Positions 26,208-35,001 of a stretch of DNA of 64,000 nt are shown in pieces. The stretch comes from JBCBCP01 sp039817385 (GTDB lineage Bacteria > Pseudomonadota > Alphaproteobacteria > Rhodobacterales > Rhodobacteraceae). The notes under the pieces are model-generated. The model was not told the origin of the DNA. It worked only from the letters and a program-made list of their open reading frames with translations, and made no database searches. The first letter of the stretch is position 1. Each line of letters opens with the position of its first letter. Where the stretch lies: positions 62,001 through 126,000 of the forward strand of contig JBCBVY010000007.1 in assembly GCA_039817385.1 (NCBI GenBank), written 5' to 3'. Made by a program: the position numbers and the translations under genes.

Positions 26208-26440
26208 GATACGAGGTTTAGCAGCCACTCCGCGACGCGCGATACCGGGTTGAGCCCGTCGCGGCCCAGCAGGGCAAGACCGGTCAGGCTGCCAATACTG
26301 ACGGTGAGGAAGATGAGCATCAAAAGACCCGCGGCCAGCCCTTGGGGCGCCCCGCGCCGAACCAGCCAGGCCGCGGACCGGTAGGTCGCAAAGGCGCCCA
26401 GCGTAAGGGCCAGAAGGGCCGTGAGCCACGCTTCTACCAT
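26204..26440 (-). CDS. Small membrane protein next to pqiA (1)
   Basis: 78 residues, two transmembrane helices (WLTALLALTLGAFATYRSAAW and GLAAGLLMLIFLTVSIGSL), ending GRDGLNPVSRVAEWLLNLVS. The GLNP motif and the C-terminal amphipathic helix resemble the end of the next upstream small gene (SAKGLNPLPAIYTRVLAFLGW), so they appear to be paralogues. Overlaps pqiA by 4 nt and the upstream gene by 7 nt. Function unknown; likely a subunit of the PqiA/Mla-type assembly. Confidence 0.7.
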   Translation of the reverse strand: MVEAWLTALLALTLGAFATYRSAAWLVRRGAPQGLAAGLLMLIFLTVSIGSLTGLALLGRDGLNPVSRVAEWLLNLVS

Positions 26441-26676
26441 CCCAGAAACGCGAGCACGCGGGTGTAGATTGCGGGCAGGGGGTTCAGCCCCTTGGCGCTC
26501 AGCCAGATAAGCAGCGCGATGGTGGCCGCAGCCGGCAGGAGAAATCCGCAGGTGAGCAGCGCGTCGGCGGCGCGGTCCGAAAGCCTCGTGCGGTCCGCAA
26601 GCCGTGCGGCGAGGGAGACGCCCACGCAGCCTGCGAGGATCGCCGCGGCGGTCGACAGGGTCGCCTCCTCGGTCAT
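26434..26676 (-). CDS. Small membrane protein next to pqiA (2)
   Basis: 80 residues, two transmembrane helices; shares the GLNP motif and C-terminal helix with the 78-residue neighbour. LADRTRLSDRAADALLTCGF forms the central loop. ATG overlaps the upstream stop by 4 nt (ATGA), and its stop overlaps the downstream start by 7 nt. Unknown function; paralogue pair by inspection. Confidence 0.7.
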   Translation of the reverse strand: MTEEATLSTAAAILAGCVGVSLAARLADRTRLSDRAADALLTCGFLLPAAATIALLIWLSAKGLNPLPAIYTRVLAFLGW

Positions 26677-26897
26677 GACAGCATGTCCGTCAAGCGGTCA
26701 CAGGTCGGGCACGCGGGGGTCAGCCTCAAAGGGTCAAGCGCGGCGCACCGCGCGCTGCGCCGCAGGGAGGCGCACAGGAAGCTGGCGACCCTCACCGCGC
26801 GCACCGGCCAGCGTGCCTGGGCCACCATCATGCGCAGCGCCGCGGCGAAGCTGCTAGATAAGGCGACCAGCACGGTCCGTTCGAAACCATGCCTCAC
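26673..26897 (-). CDS. Small protein with CxxC, coupled to the Mla-type ATPase
   Basis: 74 residues, starting with GTG that overlaps the ATPase stop (GTGA at 26894-26897). N-terminal half is amphipathic and basic; the end reads LTPACPTCDRLTDMLS. ACPTCDRL resembles one zinc-ribbon half of PqiA, so this may be a split-off piece of a PqiA-like protein, but that is a guess. The exact 4-nt overlaps on both sides support it as a real gene. Confidence 0.55.
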   Translation of the reverse strand: MRHGFERTVLVALSSSFAAALRMMVAQARWPVRAVRVASFLCASLRRSARCAALDPLRLTPACPTCDRLTDMLS

Positions 26898-27643
26898 CGC
26901 ACCGTCTCGATCGGGCCATGAGGCGCGCCGGTGATAAACTGGTGCAGGTACGGATCGCCCGCGTCGTCCATGCCCGATACCGGCCCGGTCCAGCGGATCT
27001 TGCCCCCGTGCAGCATCGCGATGTTGTCGGCGATGGCCCGGACGGAGGTCATGTCATGCGTGATGGTGATGGCCGTCGCGCCCATTTCGATCACGATCTC
27101 GCGGATCAGATCGTTAATGACGCCGGACATGATCGGATCAAGCCCCGTTGTCGGCTCGTCAAAGAAGATGATCTCCGGCTCGGCGGCGATGGCGCGGGCG
27201 AGGCCCACGCGCTTTTGCATCCCGCCCGACAGCTCCGCCGGCAACCGGTCCGCGACGTCCGGGCCAAGGCCAACCCGGCGCAGTTTTTCAACGGCGATTT
27301 CCCTCGCCTCGGTTCGGGGCCGCGCCAGCGCGCCGCGCAGCAGGCGGAAGGCCACGTTCTGCCAGACGGGCAGGGAATCAAACAAGGCGGCGCCCTGGAA
27401 CAGCATTCCGAACCGGGCGAGGAAGGCGTCCCGGTCGCCTGCCTCGGACACGTTTTGGCCATCCACAGTGATGGTGCCGCTGTCGGGCGGCACGAGCCCG
27501 AGGATGGACTTGATGCAAATCGACTTGCCCGTGCCCGACCCGCCGATGATGACCATCGACGTGCCGCGTGCAACACTCAGGTCCACGCCGCGCAGGACGT
27601 GGTTGTCACCGAAGCTTTTGTGGACGTTTGCAAGCTCGATCAT
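26894..27643 (-). CDS. MlaF-type ABC transporter ATP-binding protein
   Basis: 249 residues. ATPase of a phospholipid-transport ABC system. Walker A GGSGTGKS near 34-41, signature LSGGMQKR near 140 (the GMQ form is typical of MlaF), Walker B IIFFDEPTTGLD, H-loop THDMTSVRAI. The partner permease (MlaE type) lies upstream on the same strand, 64 bp away with a dispersed repeat between. No MCE-domain (MlaD) gene is present nearby. Confidence 0.9.
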   Translation of the reverse strand: MIELANVHKSFGDNHVLRGVDLSVARGTSMVIIGGSGTGKSICIKSILGLVPPDSGTITVDGQNVSEAGDRDAFLARFGMLFQGAALFDSLPVWQNVAFRLLRGALARPRTEAREIAVEKLRRVGLGPDVADRLPAELSGGMQKRVGLARAIAAEPEIIFFDEPTTGLDPIMSGVINDLIREIVIEMGATAITITHDMTSVRAIADNIAMLHGGKIRWTGPVSGMDDAGDPYLHQFITGAPHGPIETVR

Positions 27644-27667
27644 CCGCGCGCCCTGTGGCTTTCTATG

Positions 27668-27703
27668 GGACCCTCCGGGGGGAGTTTATTTTGCCAAGTG
27701 AAG
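27668..27703 (+). repeat. Dispersed 36-bp repeat, copy 2
   Basis: 35 of 36 positions identical to 609-644 (core CCTCCGGGGGGAGTTTAT). Lies inside an operon, between the permease stop (27708) and the ATPase start (27643), both on the minus strand. Confidence 0.85.
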
Positions 27704-27707
27704 GGGA

Positions 27708-28481
27708 TCATAGCGAGAAGAAGACCCCTGTCAGTACGAAGTTGGCGGCGAGGATGAGGATGGCGGCGGCCTCCACGCTGGACTTGGTGGCGCGGCCCAC
27801 GCCCATCGCGCCGCGGCCCGAGTTCAACCCGTACCAGCAGCCCATCAGGGCCGCGATCCAGCCGAAGACGGCGCCTTTGACAAGGGAGGAGACGATGTCG
27901 CGCGCCTCAAGGAAGTCGACGGTGTTGGTCAGGTAGGCGGCGGGATTGAAGCCAAGCGTACCGGTGGCGACGGCGTAGCCGCCCGCGATGCCGATGATGT
28001 CGCCCACGCCCACAAGCACCGGCACGGTGAAGATCGCGGCGAGCACGCGCGGGGCGACAAGGTATTTCATCGGGCTGGTCGACAGGGTCACAAGCGCGTC
28101 TATCTGCTCGGTCACTTTCATCGTCGCGATTTCGGCCGCAATAGAGGAAGTGACGCGCGCCGCGATCATCAGCCCGACCAGGACCGGGCCCAGCTCGCGC
28201 ACCATGCCGATCGCGACGATTTGCGGCACGACTGCCTCGGCATTGAAACGCGCGCCGCCCGCGTAGATTTGCAGGGCGAGCGCGCCGCCGGTGAAGACAG
28301 CTGTCAGCCCCACCACGGGCAGCGACAGCCAGCCGATGTTCAAGAGCGCAACGCCCAGCTCGCGCGGGTAGAAGGGTGGGCGGGCCATGTGCGAGAAGGT
28401 GTGCAGCGCGAAAAGCACAAGCCGGCCCAGCGCCGCCAGAAGCCCCAGCGTTGCACGGCCCAGCGCCGCCAGGGCGCTCAC
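27708..28481 (-). CDS. MlaE-type ABC transporter permease
   Basis: 257 residues with about five to six hydrophobic segments. PPFYPRELGVALLNIGWLSL, IVAIGMVRELGPVLVGLMIA and AAEIATMKVTEQIDALVTL (the EQIDAL cytoplasmic loop) are diagnostic of MlaE/YrbE permeases. Part of a phospholipid transport complex in the inner membrane. ATG overlaps the alr stop by 4 nt. The substrate-binding MlaD protein must be encoded elsewhere, if used. Confidence 0.9.
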   Translation of the reverse strand: MSALAALGRATLGLLAALGRLVLFALHTFSHMARPPFYPRELGVALLNIGWLSLPVVGLTAVFTGGALALQIYAGGARFNAEAVVPQIVAIGMVRELGPVLVGLMIAARVTSSIAAEIATMKVTEQIDALVTLSTSPMKYLVAPRVLAAIFTVPVLVGVGDIIGIAGGYAVATGTLGFNPAAYLTNTVDFLEARDIVSSLVKGAVFGWIAALMGCWYGLNSGRGAMGVGRATKSSVEAAAILILAANFVLTGVFFSL

Positions 28482-29512
28482 GCGAAATGGCGCGTGTAGC
28501 GGGCGCCGAGCGAGGTCAGGATTTCGTAACCGATGGTGCCTGCGGCCTCCGCCACCGTGTCGACTGACTGGTGCAGCCCAAGGATTTCAAGGGCTTGTGG
28601 ATCTTCGGCAAGGTCCGTGACATCGGCGGTGATCAGGTCCATCGACACCCGGCCCACGACGGGCACCACGCGCCCCCCCGGCGCGTGCAGCCGCGCCCGC
28701 GGCCCCATCGCGCGGATCAGCCCGTCCGCGTAGCCCGCAGCGAGCGTGGCGATGCGGCTGGGCCGGGCGGCGGTCCAGCTGTTGCCATAGCCGACCGTCT
28801 CGCCCTCCAGCACGTCGCGCACCTGGATCACCGGCAAGCTCAGCGTGACCACGGGGATGGCATCCACAAAGGGCAGCCCGCCGTAGAGCCCGATCCCGGG
28901 CCGGGTCAGGTCAAAATGGTAGTCCGGGCCAAGCAGGATACCGCCCGTCGCGCTGAGCGAGCGGGGGATGTCGAGCCCGTCTGTCAGCTCGCGAAACACC
29001 CGTAGCTGCGCGGCGTTCATCGGGTGGTCCGGCGCGTCCGCGCACGCAAGGTGCGACATGAGCAGCCGCGGCTGCTGCGCGATGGCGATGGAGCGCAGGG
29101 CCTGCCATTCGGCAGGCTCCATCCCAAGCCGGTTCATACCGGTATCGAGCTGGATGCCGAAGGGCGCACCGGGCAGCGCTTCGACATGGCGCAGCATCTG
29201 GTCAACCGAGTTCAGCAGCGGGATCAGATCGGCGCTTGCAATACGCTCCGCGTCCCCCGGCATATGCCCGGAAAAGACATAGATCTCGGGGCCTTGCCCG
29301 AGAGTCTGGCGCAGCGCGGTGCCTTCTTCGGCACAGGCGACAAAGAACCGGCGGGCGCCCGCCTCGGCCAAGGCCCGTGCCGCGCGCGCCGCGCCAATCC
29401 CGTAGCCATCCGCCTTTACCACCGCGGCGGTTTCGCAAGAGGTCAGCAAATCCAGCGCGCGCCAGTTCGCGGCAAGCGCGCCAAGGTCGATGGTGAGGTG
29501 TCCGGTGCCCAT
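28478..29512 (-). CDS. alr: Alanine racemase
   Basis: 344 residues. PLP enzyme converting L- to D-alanine for peptidoglycan. The PLP lysine is in AVVKADGYGIGA (Lys33), and the second catalytic Tyr region GYGNSWTA is present; DTGMNRLGM and HLACAD also match. ATG at 29512 is chosen over an upstream one at 29572 that adds a non-family stretch. Translationally coupled to the permease downstream (ATGA at 28478-28481). Confidence 0.94.
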   Translation of the reverse strand: MGTGHLTIDLGALAANWRALDLLTSCETAAVVKADGYGIGAARAARALAEAGARRFFVACAEEGTALRQTLGQGPEIYVFSGHMPGDAERIASADLIPLLNSVDQMLRHVEALPGAPFGIQLDTGMNRLGMEPAEWQALRSIAIAQQPRLLMSHLACADAPDHPMNAAQLRVFRELTDGLDIPRSLSATGGILLGPDYHFDLTRPGIGLYGGLPFVDAIPVVTLSLPVIQVRDVLEGETVGYGNSWTAARPSRIATLAAGYADGLIRAMGPRARLHAPGGRVVPVVGRVSMDLITADVTDLAEDPQALEILGLHQSVDTVAEAAGTIGYEILTSLGARYTRHFA

Positions 29513-29558
29513 GCGCCTGTCTTGGCACCGCAGCGCGCGGCAGGAAAGGGGGAAATCG

Positions 29559-30341
29559 TCAGGGAAAAGCAAAGAGGGTGCGGTTGCGCTCCCAGATCTG
29601 CTCGCCGATCAGGCAGTTATAGGGCCCTGGGGCCTGCGCCCGCCAGATCGCGTCGGACGGGGTGCCCGCCAGTTCCAGCACCAGCTTGCGGGTCACCGCG
29701 GTCTGGAAATCGGCCCAGTCAAAGACAGGGATCACGAAGGCGCCGGGGCCGCCGATGACGCAGTTCCGGTAATAGACGTCGAGGTCTTCGATCCCCCAGA
29801 GCGCCGTTGGCCCGTCCCGTCGGGTCATCAGGGGCAGCCCGTTGATCGAGATCCCGGCGGATAGAACACGGTCCCGGGCGGCGCGGACCGGCGCGCCGAG
29901 GTTGTTGGGGCCGTCGCCCGATACGTCGATCACGCGCCGTAAGCCTTTGAACTGGTTGGTATCTATGCTGCTTGCTGCGTAGTCAAGCACGCCGGAAATG
30001 GACGTCCGGCGAAAGCCGTCCTGAAACTCTGAGGTTAGCTCGGAGGCAAAGGCTTCCGCGTCCGCGGGCGTGCGGACAAGGCGCCAAGGGACGATGACGC
30101 GCTGATCGCCCGCCCATTCGACGTAAGTCAGCGCAACATAGCCAAGCGGGCCGCGGGCAATGGCCGCGTGCACCTCGGGGCTGCGCAGGGCCGCCGCGTA
30201 GCCGCGGCGTTGGATTTCAAGCTCGAACGGCTCCATCGAGCGGGAGACGTCGACGGCGAGGACAAGTTCGACGTCGACCTCGATGAGGGCCTCCGCGCGA
30301 GCGAGGCTGGACCAGAGCAGGAAGGCGAGGAGGTGGCGCAT
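29559..30341 (-). CDS. DUF1194-family secreted VWA-like protein
   Basis: 260 residues with an N-terminal signal peptide (MRHLLAFLLWSSLARAEA). The metal-site motif DVSRSM near 31-36 and IDVSGDGPNN later mark the von Willebrand A-like DUF1194 fold; a Cys pair (YRNCV and YNCLIG) in the last third is probably a disulfide. Periplasmic, function unknown. It sits between dnaB and alr on the same strand. Confidence 0.85.
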   Translation of the reverse strand: MRHLLAFLLWSSLARAEALIEVDVELVLAVDVSRSMEPFELEIQRRGYAAALRSPEVHAAIARGPLGYVALTYVEWAGDQRVIVPWRLVRTPADAEAFASELTSEFQDGFRRTSISGVLDYAASSIDTNQFKGLRRVIDVSGDGPNNLGAPVRAARDRVLSAGISINGLPLMTRRDGPTALWGIEDLDVYYRNCVIGGPGAFVIPVFDWADFQTAVTRKLVLELAGTPSDAIWRAQAPGPYNCLIGEQIWERNRTLFAFP

Positions 30342-30392
30342 GCCCCAAAGGTAGCGCGGTGCAGGCCCAAAGCAGAGGATTTTTGGCTTGGT

Positions 30393-30415
30393 GGTGGGTT
30401 GGCACCCACCCTACG
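30393..30415. repeat. Palindromic intergenic repeat (GGTGGGT/ACCCACC)
   Basis: Arms GGTGGGT and ACCCACC, followed by CTACG, in the 96-bp gap between dnaB and the DUF1194 gene. Identical core to 49017-49039. Confidence 0.75.
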
Positions 30416-30437
30416 CCGGCCCAATAAGCATGGGCGG

Positions 30438-31925
30438 TCAGAAGCCCTGGTTGCCGCCCTGTTGCCACGGCTGGATGAGGTTGCCAAAGCGGGTAAAGCG
30501 GCCTTCGAAGCTCAGATCGACCGTGCCGATGGGGCCGTGGCGCTGTTTGCCGATGATAACCTCGGCACGGCCATGCAGGCGCTCCATTTCCTCTTGCCAG
30601 GCGGCCATCGCCTCGAGGTCGTGATCGCCCGGTTTCTCGCGTTCCTTGTAGTACTCTTCGCGGAAGACAAACATCACGACGTCCGCGTCTTGCTCGATGG
30701 AGCCCGATTCGCGCAGATCGCTCAACTGCGGGCGCTTGTCTTCGCGGCTTTCCACCTGGCGCGACAGCTGCGAGAGGCCGACGACGGGGATGTTCAGCTC
30801 CTTGGCGATGGCCTTGAGGCCCATCGAAATCTCGCCAATCTCCTGCACGCGGTTGTCAGAGGTGCCGCGCACCAGCTGGATGTAGTCCACGATCAGCAGG
30901 TCCAGCCCCGATGTCCGCTTGAGCCGCCGCGCGCGGGCGGCAAGCTGGGCAATGGGGATGGCGGGTGTGTCGTCGATGAAGAGGGGGCAGGCCTCAAGGT
31001 CTTTCGCGGCTTCGACGAACCGGCGGAACTCGTCCTCTGTCATGTCGCCGCGGCGGATTTGTTCTGAGGGAACTTCGGCGGCCTCGGACAGGATCCGGGC
31101 GGCGAGCTGTTCGGCGCTCATCTCCAGGCTGAAAAAGCCGACAACGCCGCCTTCGACCGCGCCTTCGGAGCCGTCGGGCTTCAGCCCTTTCTTGTACGCC
31201 TTCGCGATGTTGAACGCGATGTTGGTGGCGAGCGAGGTTTTGCCCATCGAGGGACGGCCCGCAAGAATGAGAAGGTCGGACGGGTGCAGGCCGCCGAGTT
31301 TCTTGTCGAGGTCAGCGAGGCCGGTGGAGACGCCCGCAAGGCCCCCCTCACGCTGATAGGCGGCGTTGGCGACATTAACGGCGTCGGTTACTGCCTTGAG
31401 GAAGCTTTGAAAACCGCCTTCAGAGGTGCCCTGTTCGGCCAGCTTGTAAAGCGCTTGTTCCGCCTCCACGATCTGCTCGCGCGGCTCGGAAGTGACATCG
31501 ACGCGGGCGGCCTTGGCCGAGATATCGCGGCCTAGCCCAATCAGGTCGCGGCGCACGGCAAGGTCATAGATCATCTGGGCGTAGTCGCGTACCGCAAAGG
31601 CAGAGATCGCAGCCCCGGCCAGACGCGCGAGGTAGGCCGCACCGCCAAGCTCCTTCAGCCCCTCGTCATCTTCCATGAACGCCTTGAGCGTGACCGGCGA
31701 GGCAAGCTGGTTCTTGCCGATGCGCGCGGAGGCGATGTCGAAGATGCGCGCGTGCACCGGGTCATAGAAATGCGGCGCGCCGATGATAGCGGCCACGCGA
31801 TCATAGACGTCGTTATTGGTCAGGATCGCGCCCAGCAATTGCTGTTCGGCCTCGATCGAGTGGGGCATGGTCTCAGCCGCTTGCACCTCCGGTGCGCCGG
31901 TCGGAATCCCGCTGATGTCGTTCAT
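30438..31925 (-). CDS. dnaB: Replicative DNA helicase
   Basis: 495 residues. Hexameric 5'-3' helicase of the replisome. N-terminal domain with MPHSIEAEQQLLGAIL (family start near 20), Walker A AGRPSMGKTS near 210, FFSLEMSAEQLAAR, Walker B LLIVDYIQL and LSQLSRQVE. C-terminal GKQRHGPIGTVDLSFEGRFTR is complete. ATG at 31925 chosen (MNDISGIPTG) over one at 31958. Head of a long reverse-strand gene run. Confidence 0.97.
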   Translation of the reverse strand: MNDISGIPTGAPEVQAAETMPHSIEAEQQLLGAILTNNDVYDRVAAIIGAPHFYDPVHARIFDIASARIGKNQLASPVTLKAFMEDDEGLKELGGAAYLARLAGAAISAFAVRDYAQMIYDLAVRRDLIGLGRDISAKAARVDVTSEPREQIVEAEQALYKLAEQGTSEGGFQSFLKAVTDAVNVANAAYQREGGLAGVSTGLADLDKKLGGLHPSDLLILAGRPSMGKTSLATNIAFNIAKAYKKGLKPDGSEGAVEGGVVGFFSLEMSAEQLAARILSEAAEVPSEQIRRGDMTEDEFRRFVEAAKDLEACPLFIDDTPAIPIAQLAARARRLKRTSGLDLLIVDYIQLVRGTSDNRVQEIGEISMGLKAIAKELNIPVVGLSQLSRQVESREDKRPQLSDLRESGSIEQDADVVMFVFREEYYKEREKPGDHDLEAMAAWQEEMERLHGRAEVIIGKQRHGPIGTVDLSFEGRFTRFGNLIQPWQQGGNQGF

Positions 31926-32121
31926 GATCGTACCCCTCGATGCCTCGGTGCAGCCCATTGCCGGGCCGCTTGATTCCCGCCGTTTTCCGGCGGTCCCCTG
32001 TGGTAGCGCCCCGCGGCGGGCGCGGTCCAGATAGAGTAAGCTGTGAGTAACTCTGTATATCCGAGCTTACAGGATTTTGGGGTGTAAACCTAGCAATTTG
32101 CAAGATGTGGGGTGGATTGGC
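31926..32121. promoter_or_regulatory. dnaB upstream region with 7-bp inverted repeat
   Basis: 196-bp non-coding gap, the AT-richest part lying at 32030-32105, probably carrying the dnaB promoter. GTAAGCT (32036-32042) and AGCTTAC (32064-32070) form an inverted repeat around ATAT-containing DNA. No unambiguous -35/-10 pair was identified. Confidence 0.4.
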
Positions 32122-32796
32122 CTATTTATGGGCCTCTTGCCAGGCGCGCGGGTCGTTCAGGAAGTCTTCGACGCCGCGCAGGGTTGCGCTGTCAAATGCG
32201 CCTGACAGTTTTGCCGCCTCCAGCACATCCCACCAGGTGCACAGCGCGTGCAGTTTGACGCCGTGGTCCCCCAGCGTCTTTTCGGTTTCGGGGAAGATGC
32301 CGTAGGAAAAGATGACCGCGGTGTGCGCGCAGGTGGCCCCCGTTTCGCGGATTGCGTCGACGAAGGACAGTTTGGAGCCACCGTCGGTGGTCAGGTCCTC
32401 AACCAGCAGGACGCGCTGGCCTTCCGTCATCACGCCTTCGATGCGGGCATTGCGTCCGTATCCTTTGGGCTTTTTCCGCACGTAGGTCATAGGCAGGGCG
32501 AGGCGCTCGGCCATCATCGCGCCAAAGGGGATGCCCGCCGTCTCTCCGCCCGCGACGTTGTCGAAGACCTCGAACCCCGCCTCGCGCATGACTGTCACCG
32601 CGAGAAAGTCCATGAGCGTCGCGCGGATGCGCGGGAAGGAAATGAGCTTGCGGCAATCGATATAGGTCGGGCTTGGCAGGCCGGAGGCGAGGATGAAGGG
32701 CTTTGCCGCGTTCAGGTGCACAGCTTCGACCTCCAGAAGCGCTTTGGCGGTGAGGCGGGCGATTTCGTCTTTGGCAGGGAAGGCGGTGGGGATCAT
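32122..32796 (-). CDS. pyrE: Orotate phosphoribosyltransferase
   Basis: 224 residues. Makes OMP from orotate and PRPP. PRPP-binding motif VLLVEDLTTDGGSK near 125-138; YIDCRKLISFPRIR and YVRKKPKGYGRNARIEG also match the family. ATG at 32796 (MIPTAFPAKDEIAR). The open frame continues upstream to 32880 only by reading through a dispersed repeat. It follows pyrC by 68 bp, giving a pyrC-pyrE pair. Confidence 0.95.
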   Translation of the reverse strand: MIPTAFPAKDEIARLTAKALLEVEAVHLNAAKPFILASGLPSPTYIDCRKLISFPRIRATLMDFLAVTVMREAGFEVFDNVAGGETAGIPFGAMMAERLALPMTYVRKKPKGYGRNARIEGVMTEGQRVLLVEDLTTDGGSKLSFVDAIRETGATCAHTAVIFSYGIFPETEKTLGDHGVKLHALCTWWDVLEAAKLSGAFDSATLRGVEDFLNDPRAWQEAHK

Positions 32797-32827
32797 GATC
32801 GTCTCTTGCGGCCCGGTGGCAAATCGG

Positions 32828-32861
32828 CCCTCCGGGGGGGATTTTTTGGAAACAGAGAAGG
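32828..32861 (-). repeat. Dispersed post-stop repeat
   Basis: Minus strand reads CTTCTCTGTTTCCAAAAAAT then CCCCCCCCGGAGG, right after the pyrC stop. Same family as 17664-17690 and 20504-20535. Confidence 0.7.
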
Positions 32862-32864
32862 GGC

Positions 32865-33902
32865 CTAGGGCGCGCTCCACTCAAGCGGCATCGCAGGGTC
32901 GAAGACTTTGACGGGGCCGTTATCGGTTTCGATCTGTTCGGGGACGCTGGGCGGGGTGCGCGTGAGCGTGAAGCTGTCTTCGTTCACGGGCAGGCGGTAG
33001 AAGGCCGGGCCGTTCAGCGCGGCGAAAGCCTCCAGCTTGTCCAGCGCACCTGCGTTTTCGAAGATCTGCGCCATGATCGACATGGCGTTGGGTGCGGTGA
33101 AGCAGCCCGCACCGCCAGCTGGGATGTATTTGTTGGAGGCCGGGTGCGGCGCGCTGTCGGTGCCGAGGAAGAAGCGAGGATCGCCGGAGGTGGCGGCGGC
33201 GCGCAGGGCGGCGCGGTCATCGGCAGTTTTGACGATTGGCATACAATAATAGTCGGGCCGGATGCCGCCCTTGGCCAACAGATCGTTGCGCGTGATGGCG
33301 AGGTGGTGCGCCGTGATGGTGGTTGCAAAGCTGTCGTCTTGCTCCCAGGCGTATTCGACCGCGTAGCGGGTGGTGAGGTGTTCCATCACGAGGCGCAGGC
33401 CCGGCACGCTGCGCAGGATTGGATCGAGAATGCGGTCGATGAACACGGCTTCGCGGTCGAAGATGTCGATGTCGTCGTCCACCACTTCGCCGTGAAAGCT
33501 GAGCGGCAGGCCAATCTCTGCCATCTTTTCGAGCACGCCGCGCACCTTGTCGAAGTCGCGCACGCCGGAGGCGGAGTTGGTGGTGGCGCCCGCGGGGTAG
33601 AGCTTGACGGCGTGCACGTGGCCCATTGCTTTGGCCTTGGCGACATCCTCGGGGTCCGTGTCCTCGGTCAGGTAGAGCGTCATCAGCGGCTCAAACGTCA
33701 TGCCTTCGGGCAGGGCGGCCATGATGCGCGCCTTGTAGGCGGCGGCATCCGCGCTGGTGACCACCGGGGGCACGAGGTTGGGCATCACAATCGCGCGGGC
33801 GAAGTGGCGGGCGGTGTGGGGCAGGACGGCCTGCATCATCGCACCGTCGCGCAGGTGCAGGTGCCAGTCGTCGGGGCGGCGGATCGTGAGGGTCTCTGTC
33901 AT
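32865..33902 (-). CDS. pyrC: Dihydroorotase
   Basis: 345 residues, class II dihydroorotase for the third step of pyrimidine synthesis. Zinc motif HLH at 14-16 in DDWHLHLRDG, carboxylated Lys region LYPAGATTNS near 100, SFHGEV near 137, and the later catalytic Asp in LGTDSAPH. All ligands are present. First gene of pyrC-pyrE. Confidence 0.96.
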   Translation of the reverse strand: MTETLTIRRPDDWHLHLRDGAMMQAVLPHTARHFARAIVMPNLVPPVVTSADAAAYKARIMAALPEGMTFEPLMTLYLTEDTDPEDVAKAKAMGHVHAVKLYPAGATTNSASGVRDFDKVRGVLEKMAEIGLPLSFHGEVVDDDIDIFDREAVFIDRILDPILRSVPGLRLVMEHLTTRYAVEYAWEQDDSFATTITAHHLAITRNDLLAKGGIRPDYYCMPIVKTADDRAALRAAATSGDPRFFLGTDSAPHPASNKYIPAGGAGCFTAPNAMSIMAQIFENAGALDKLEAFAALNGPAFYRLPVNEDSFTLTRTPPSVPEQIETDNGPVKVFDPAMPLEWSAP

Positions 33903-33952
33903 GCCCTGCGCCTAGCACGGGGTGGGCGGGGCCGCCAGTCAGAAGCCGTCTT

Positions 33953-34915
33953 CTAGCCCGAAGCCGTCTGCTCGTCCGCGGCGGGCTGCGCGCCGGCCGG
34001 GGTCTGAAGTTCCTTCAGCCGGCGGGCAAAGCGCGGGGCGTTCATGCGCCCGGTCACGTTTTCGCACAGCGCCATCGTCAGCACATCGCGTTGGTCCGCA
34101 TCCGTTGCCGACATGAGGCCGCGCAGGTAGGGCGGGTAGTCCCGGCGCAGGCGCCAGAGCTTGGCAAAGCTCTGCGCGTCCAGTTTGCCCGCAGCGACCT
34201 TGGCGAGGATGCGGTAGAGCATCCCCATCTCGATCAGGTGCGTTTGGATCGCGTCGCCAAGGTAGCGCAGGCGGAATTTCGTGGCATTGTCGCGGGTGAA
34301 GAGCGCGGCGTGCATCGCATCCAGTGTTTCCTCGGGATCGTAAAGGACAAAGGCATGCTCTGCCGCGTCCAGCATGTCAGGCGCATAGCCGTAACGCGAG
34401 GTGAAATCGGTGCGCCGCATGTCGGTAAAGCGATCGTCCCATTCGGTCACGCGCGGGTCGAGCGTTGCCTGCGGCTGGATTGCGACGACGCGGGCGCCGG
34501 GGCTGGCCACGGAATAGGCCGCGGCGGCATAGGCGCAGGGGCCCGCGCCGTAGAAGATCACCGTCTCGTAGGCGTCGAAGGCGCCGTCGTCGATCAGGCT
34601 GTCGAAAAACGCATAGATCGCGTCGTCCCGGAACCACGTGTCGCCATCGGAGGCGATGCACATCGAGGACCAGCCGAGCGCACGGTGCAGTTCCCAGCCA
34701 AGGGGCGTTGCATCGTCAGACAGGGCGCGGATGCCCTGGATCGTCTCAAAGCTGACCAGCAGCGTTTCATTGCCGTCGATCAGGGAGGCAAAGTGGCGCC
34801 GCCCGAGGGGCGTGAAATCCCCATGTTCGGACGAAAGGGCGGCGAGCTTTGCGAGCCACTTGCCGGTGGACAGGTCCGCAAGCTGCGGGTGAAAGACGTT
34901 ACTGTCGTCCTGCAT
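33953..34915 (-). CDS. Conserved hypothetical protein, possibly alpha/beta-hydrolase-like
   Basis: 320 residues, no signal peptide or membrane segment. The central block ETVIFYGAGPCAYAAAAY followed by GARVVAIQPQATLDPR looks like a Rossmann-type or alpha/beta-hydrolase beta-strand-elbow, but the elbow residue is Cys (GAGPCAYA) rather than Ser, and no clear catalytic triad was found. The C-terminal ~120 residues are helical. I cannot assign a function. It lies 86 bp after the glycosyltransferase operon on the same strand and may belong to it. Confidence 0.6.
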   Translation of the reverse strand: MQDDSNVFHPQLADLSTGKWLAKLAALSSEHGDFTPLGRRHFASLIDGNETLLVSFETIQGIRALSDDATPLGWELHRALGWSSMCIASDGDTWFRDDAIYAFFDSLIDDGAFDAYETVIFYGAGPCAYAAAAYSVASPGARVVAIQPQATLDPRVTEWDDRFTDMRRTDFTSRYGYAPDMLDAAEHAFVLYDPEETLDAMHAALFTRDNATKFRLRYLGDAIQTHLIEMGMLYRILAKVAAGKLDAQSFAKLWRLRRDYPPYLRGLMSATDADQRDVLTMALCENVTGRMNAPRFARRLKELQTPAGAQPAADEQTASG

Positions 34916-35001
34916 GGCAGGGATCCTCGGTTTCGCCCTCGAAGCGGGGCTTTGAACGGGACGTACCGGGGATTTGGGGCAAAATTGCGAAAATTCCGCG
35001 C

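Noticed and set aside
32036..32105. Replication origin near dnaB
   Set aside because: The region is somewhat AT-rich but no DnaA box cluster was seen and it is under 200 bp.
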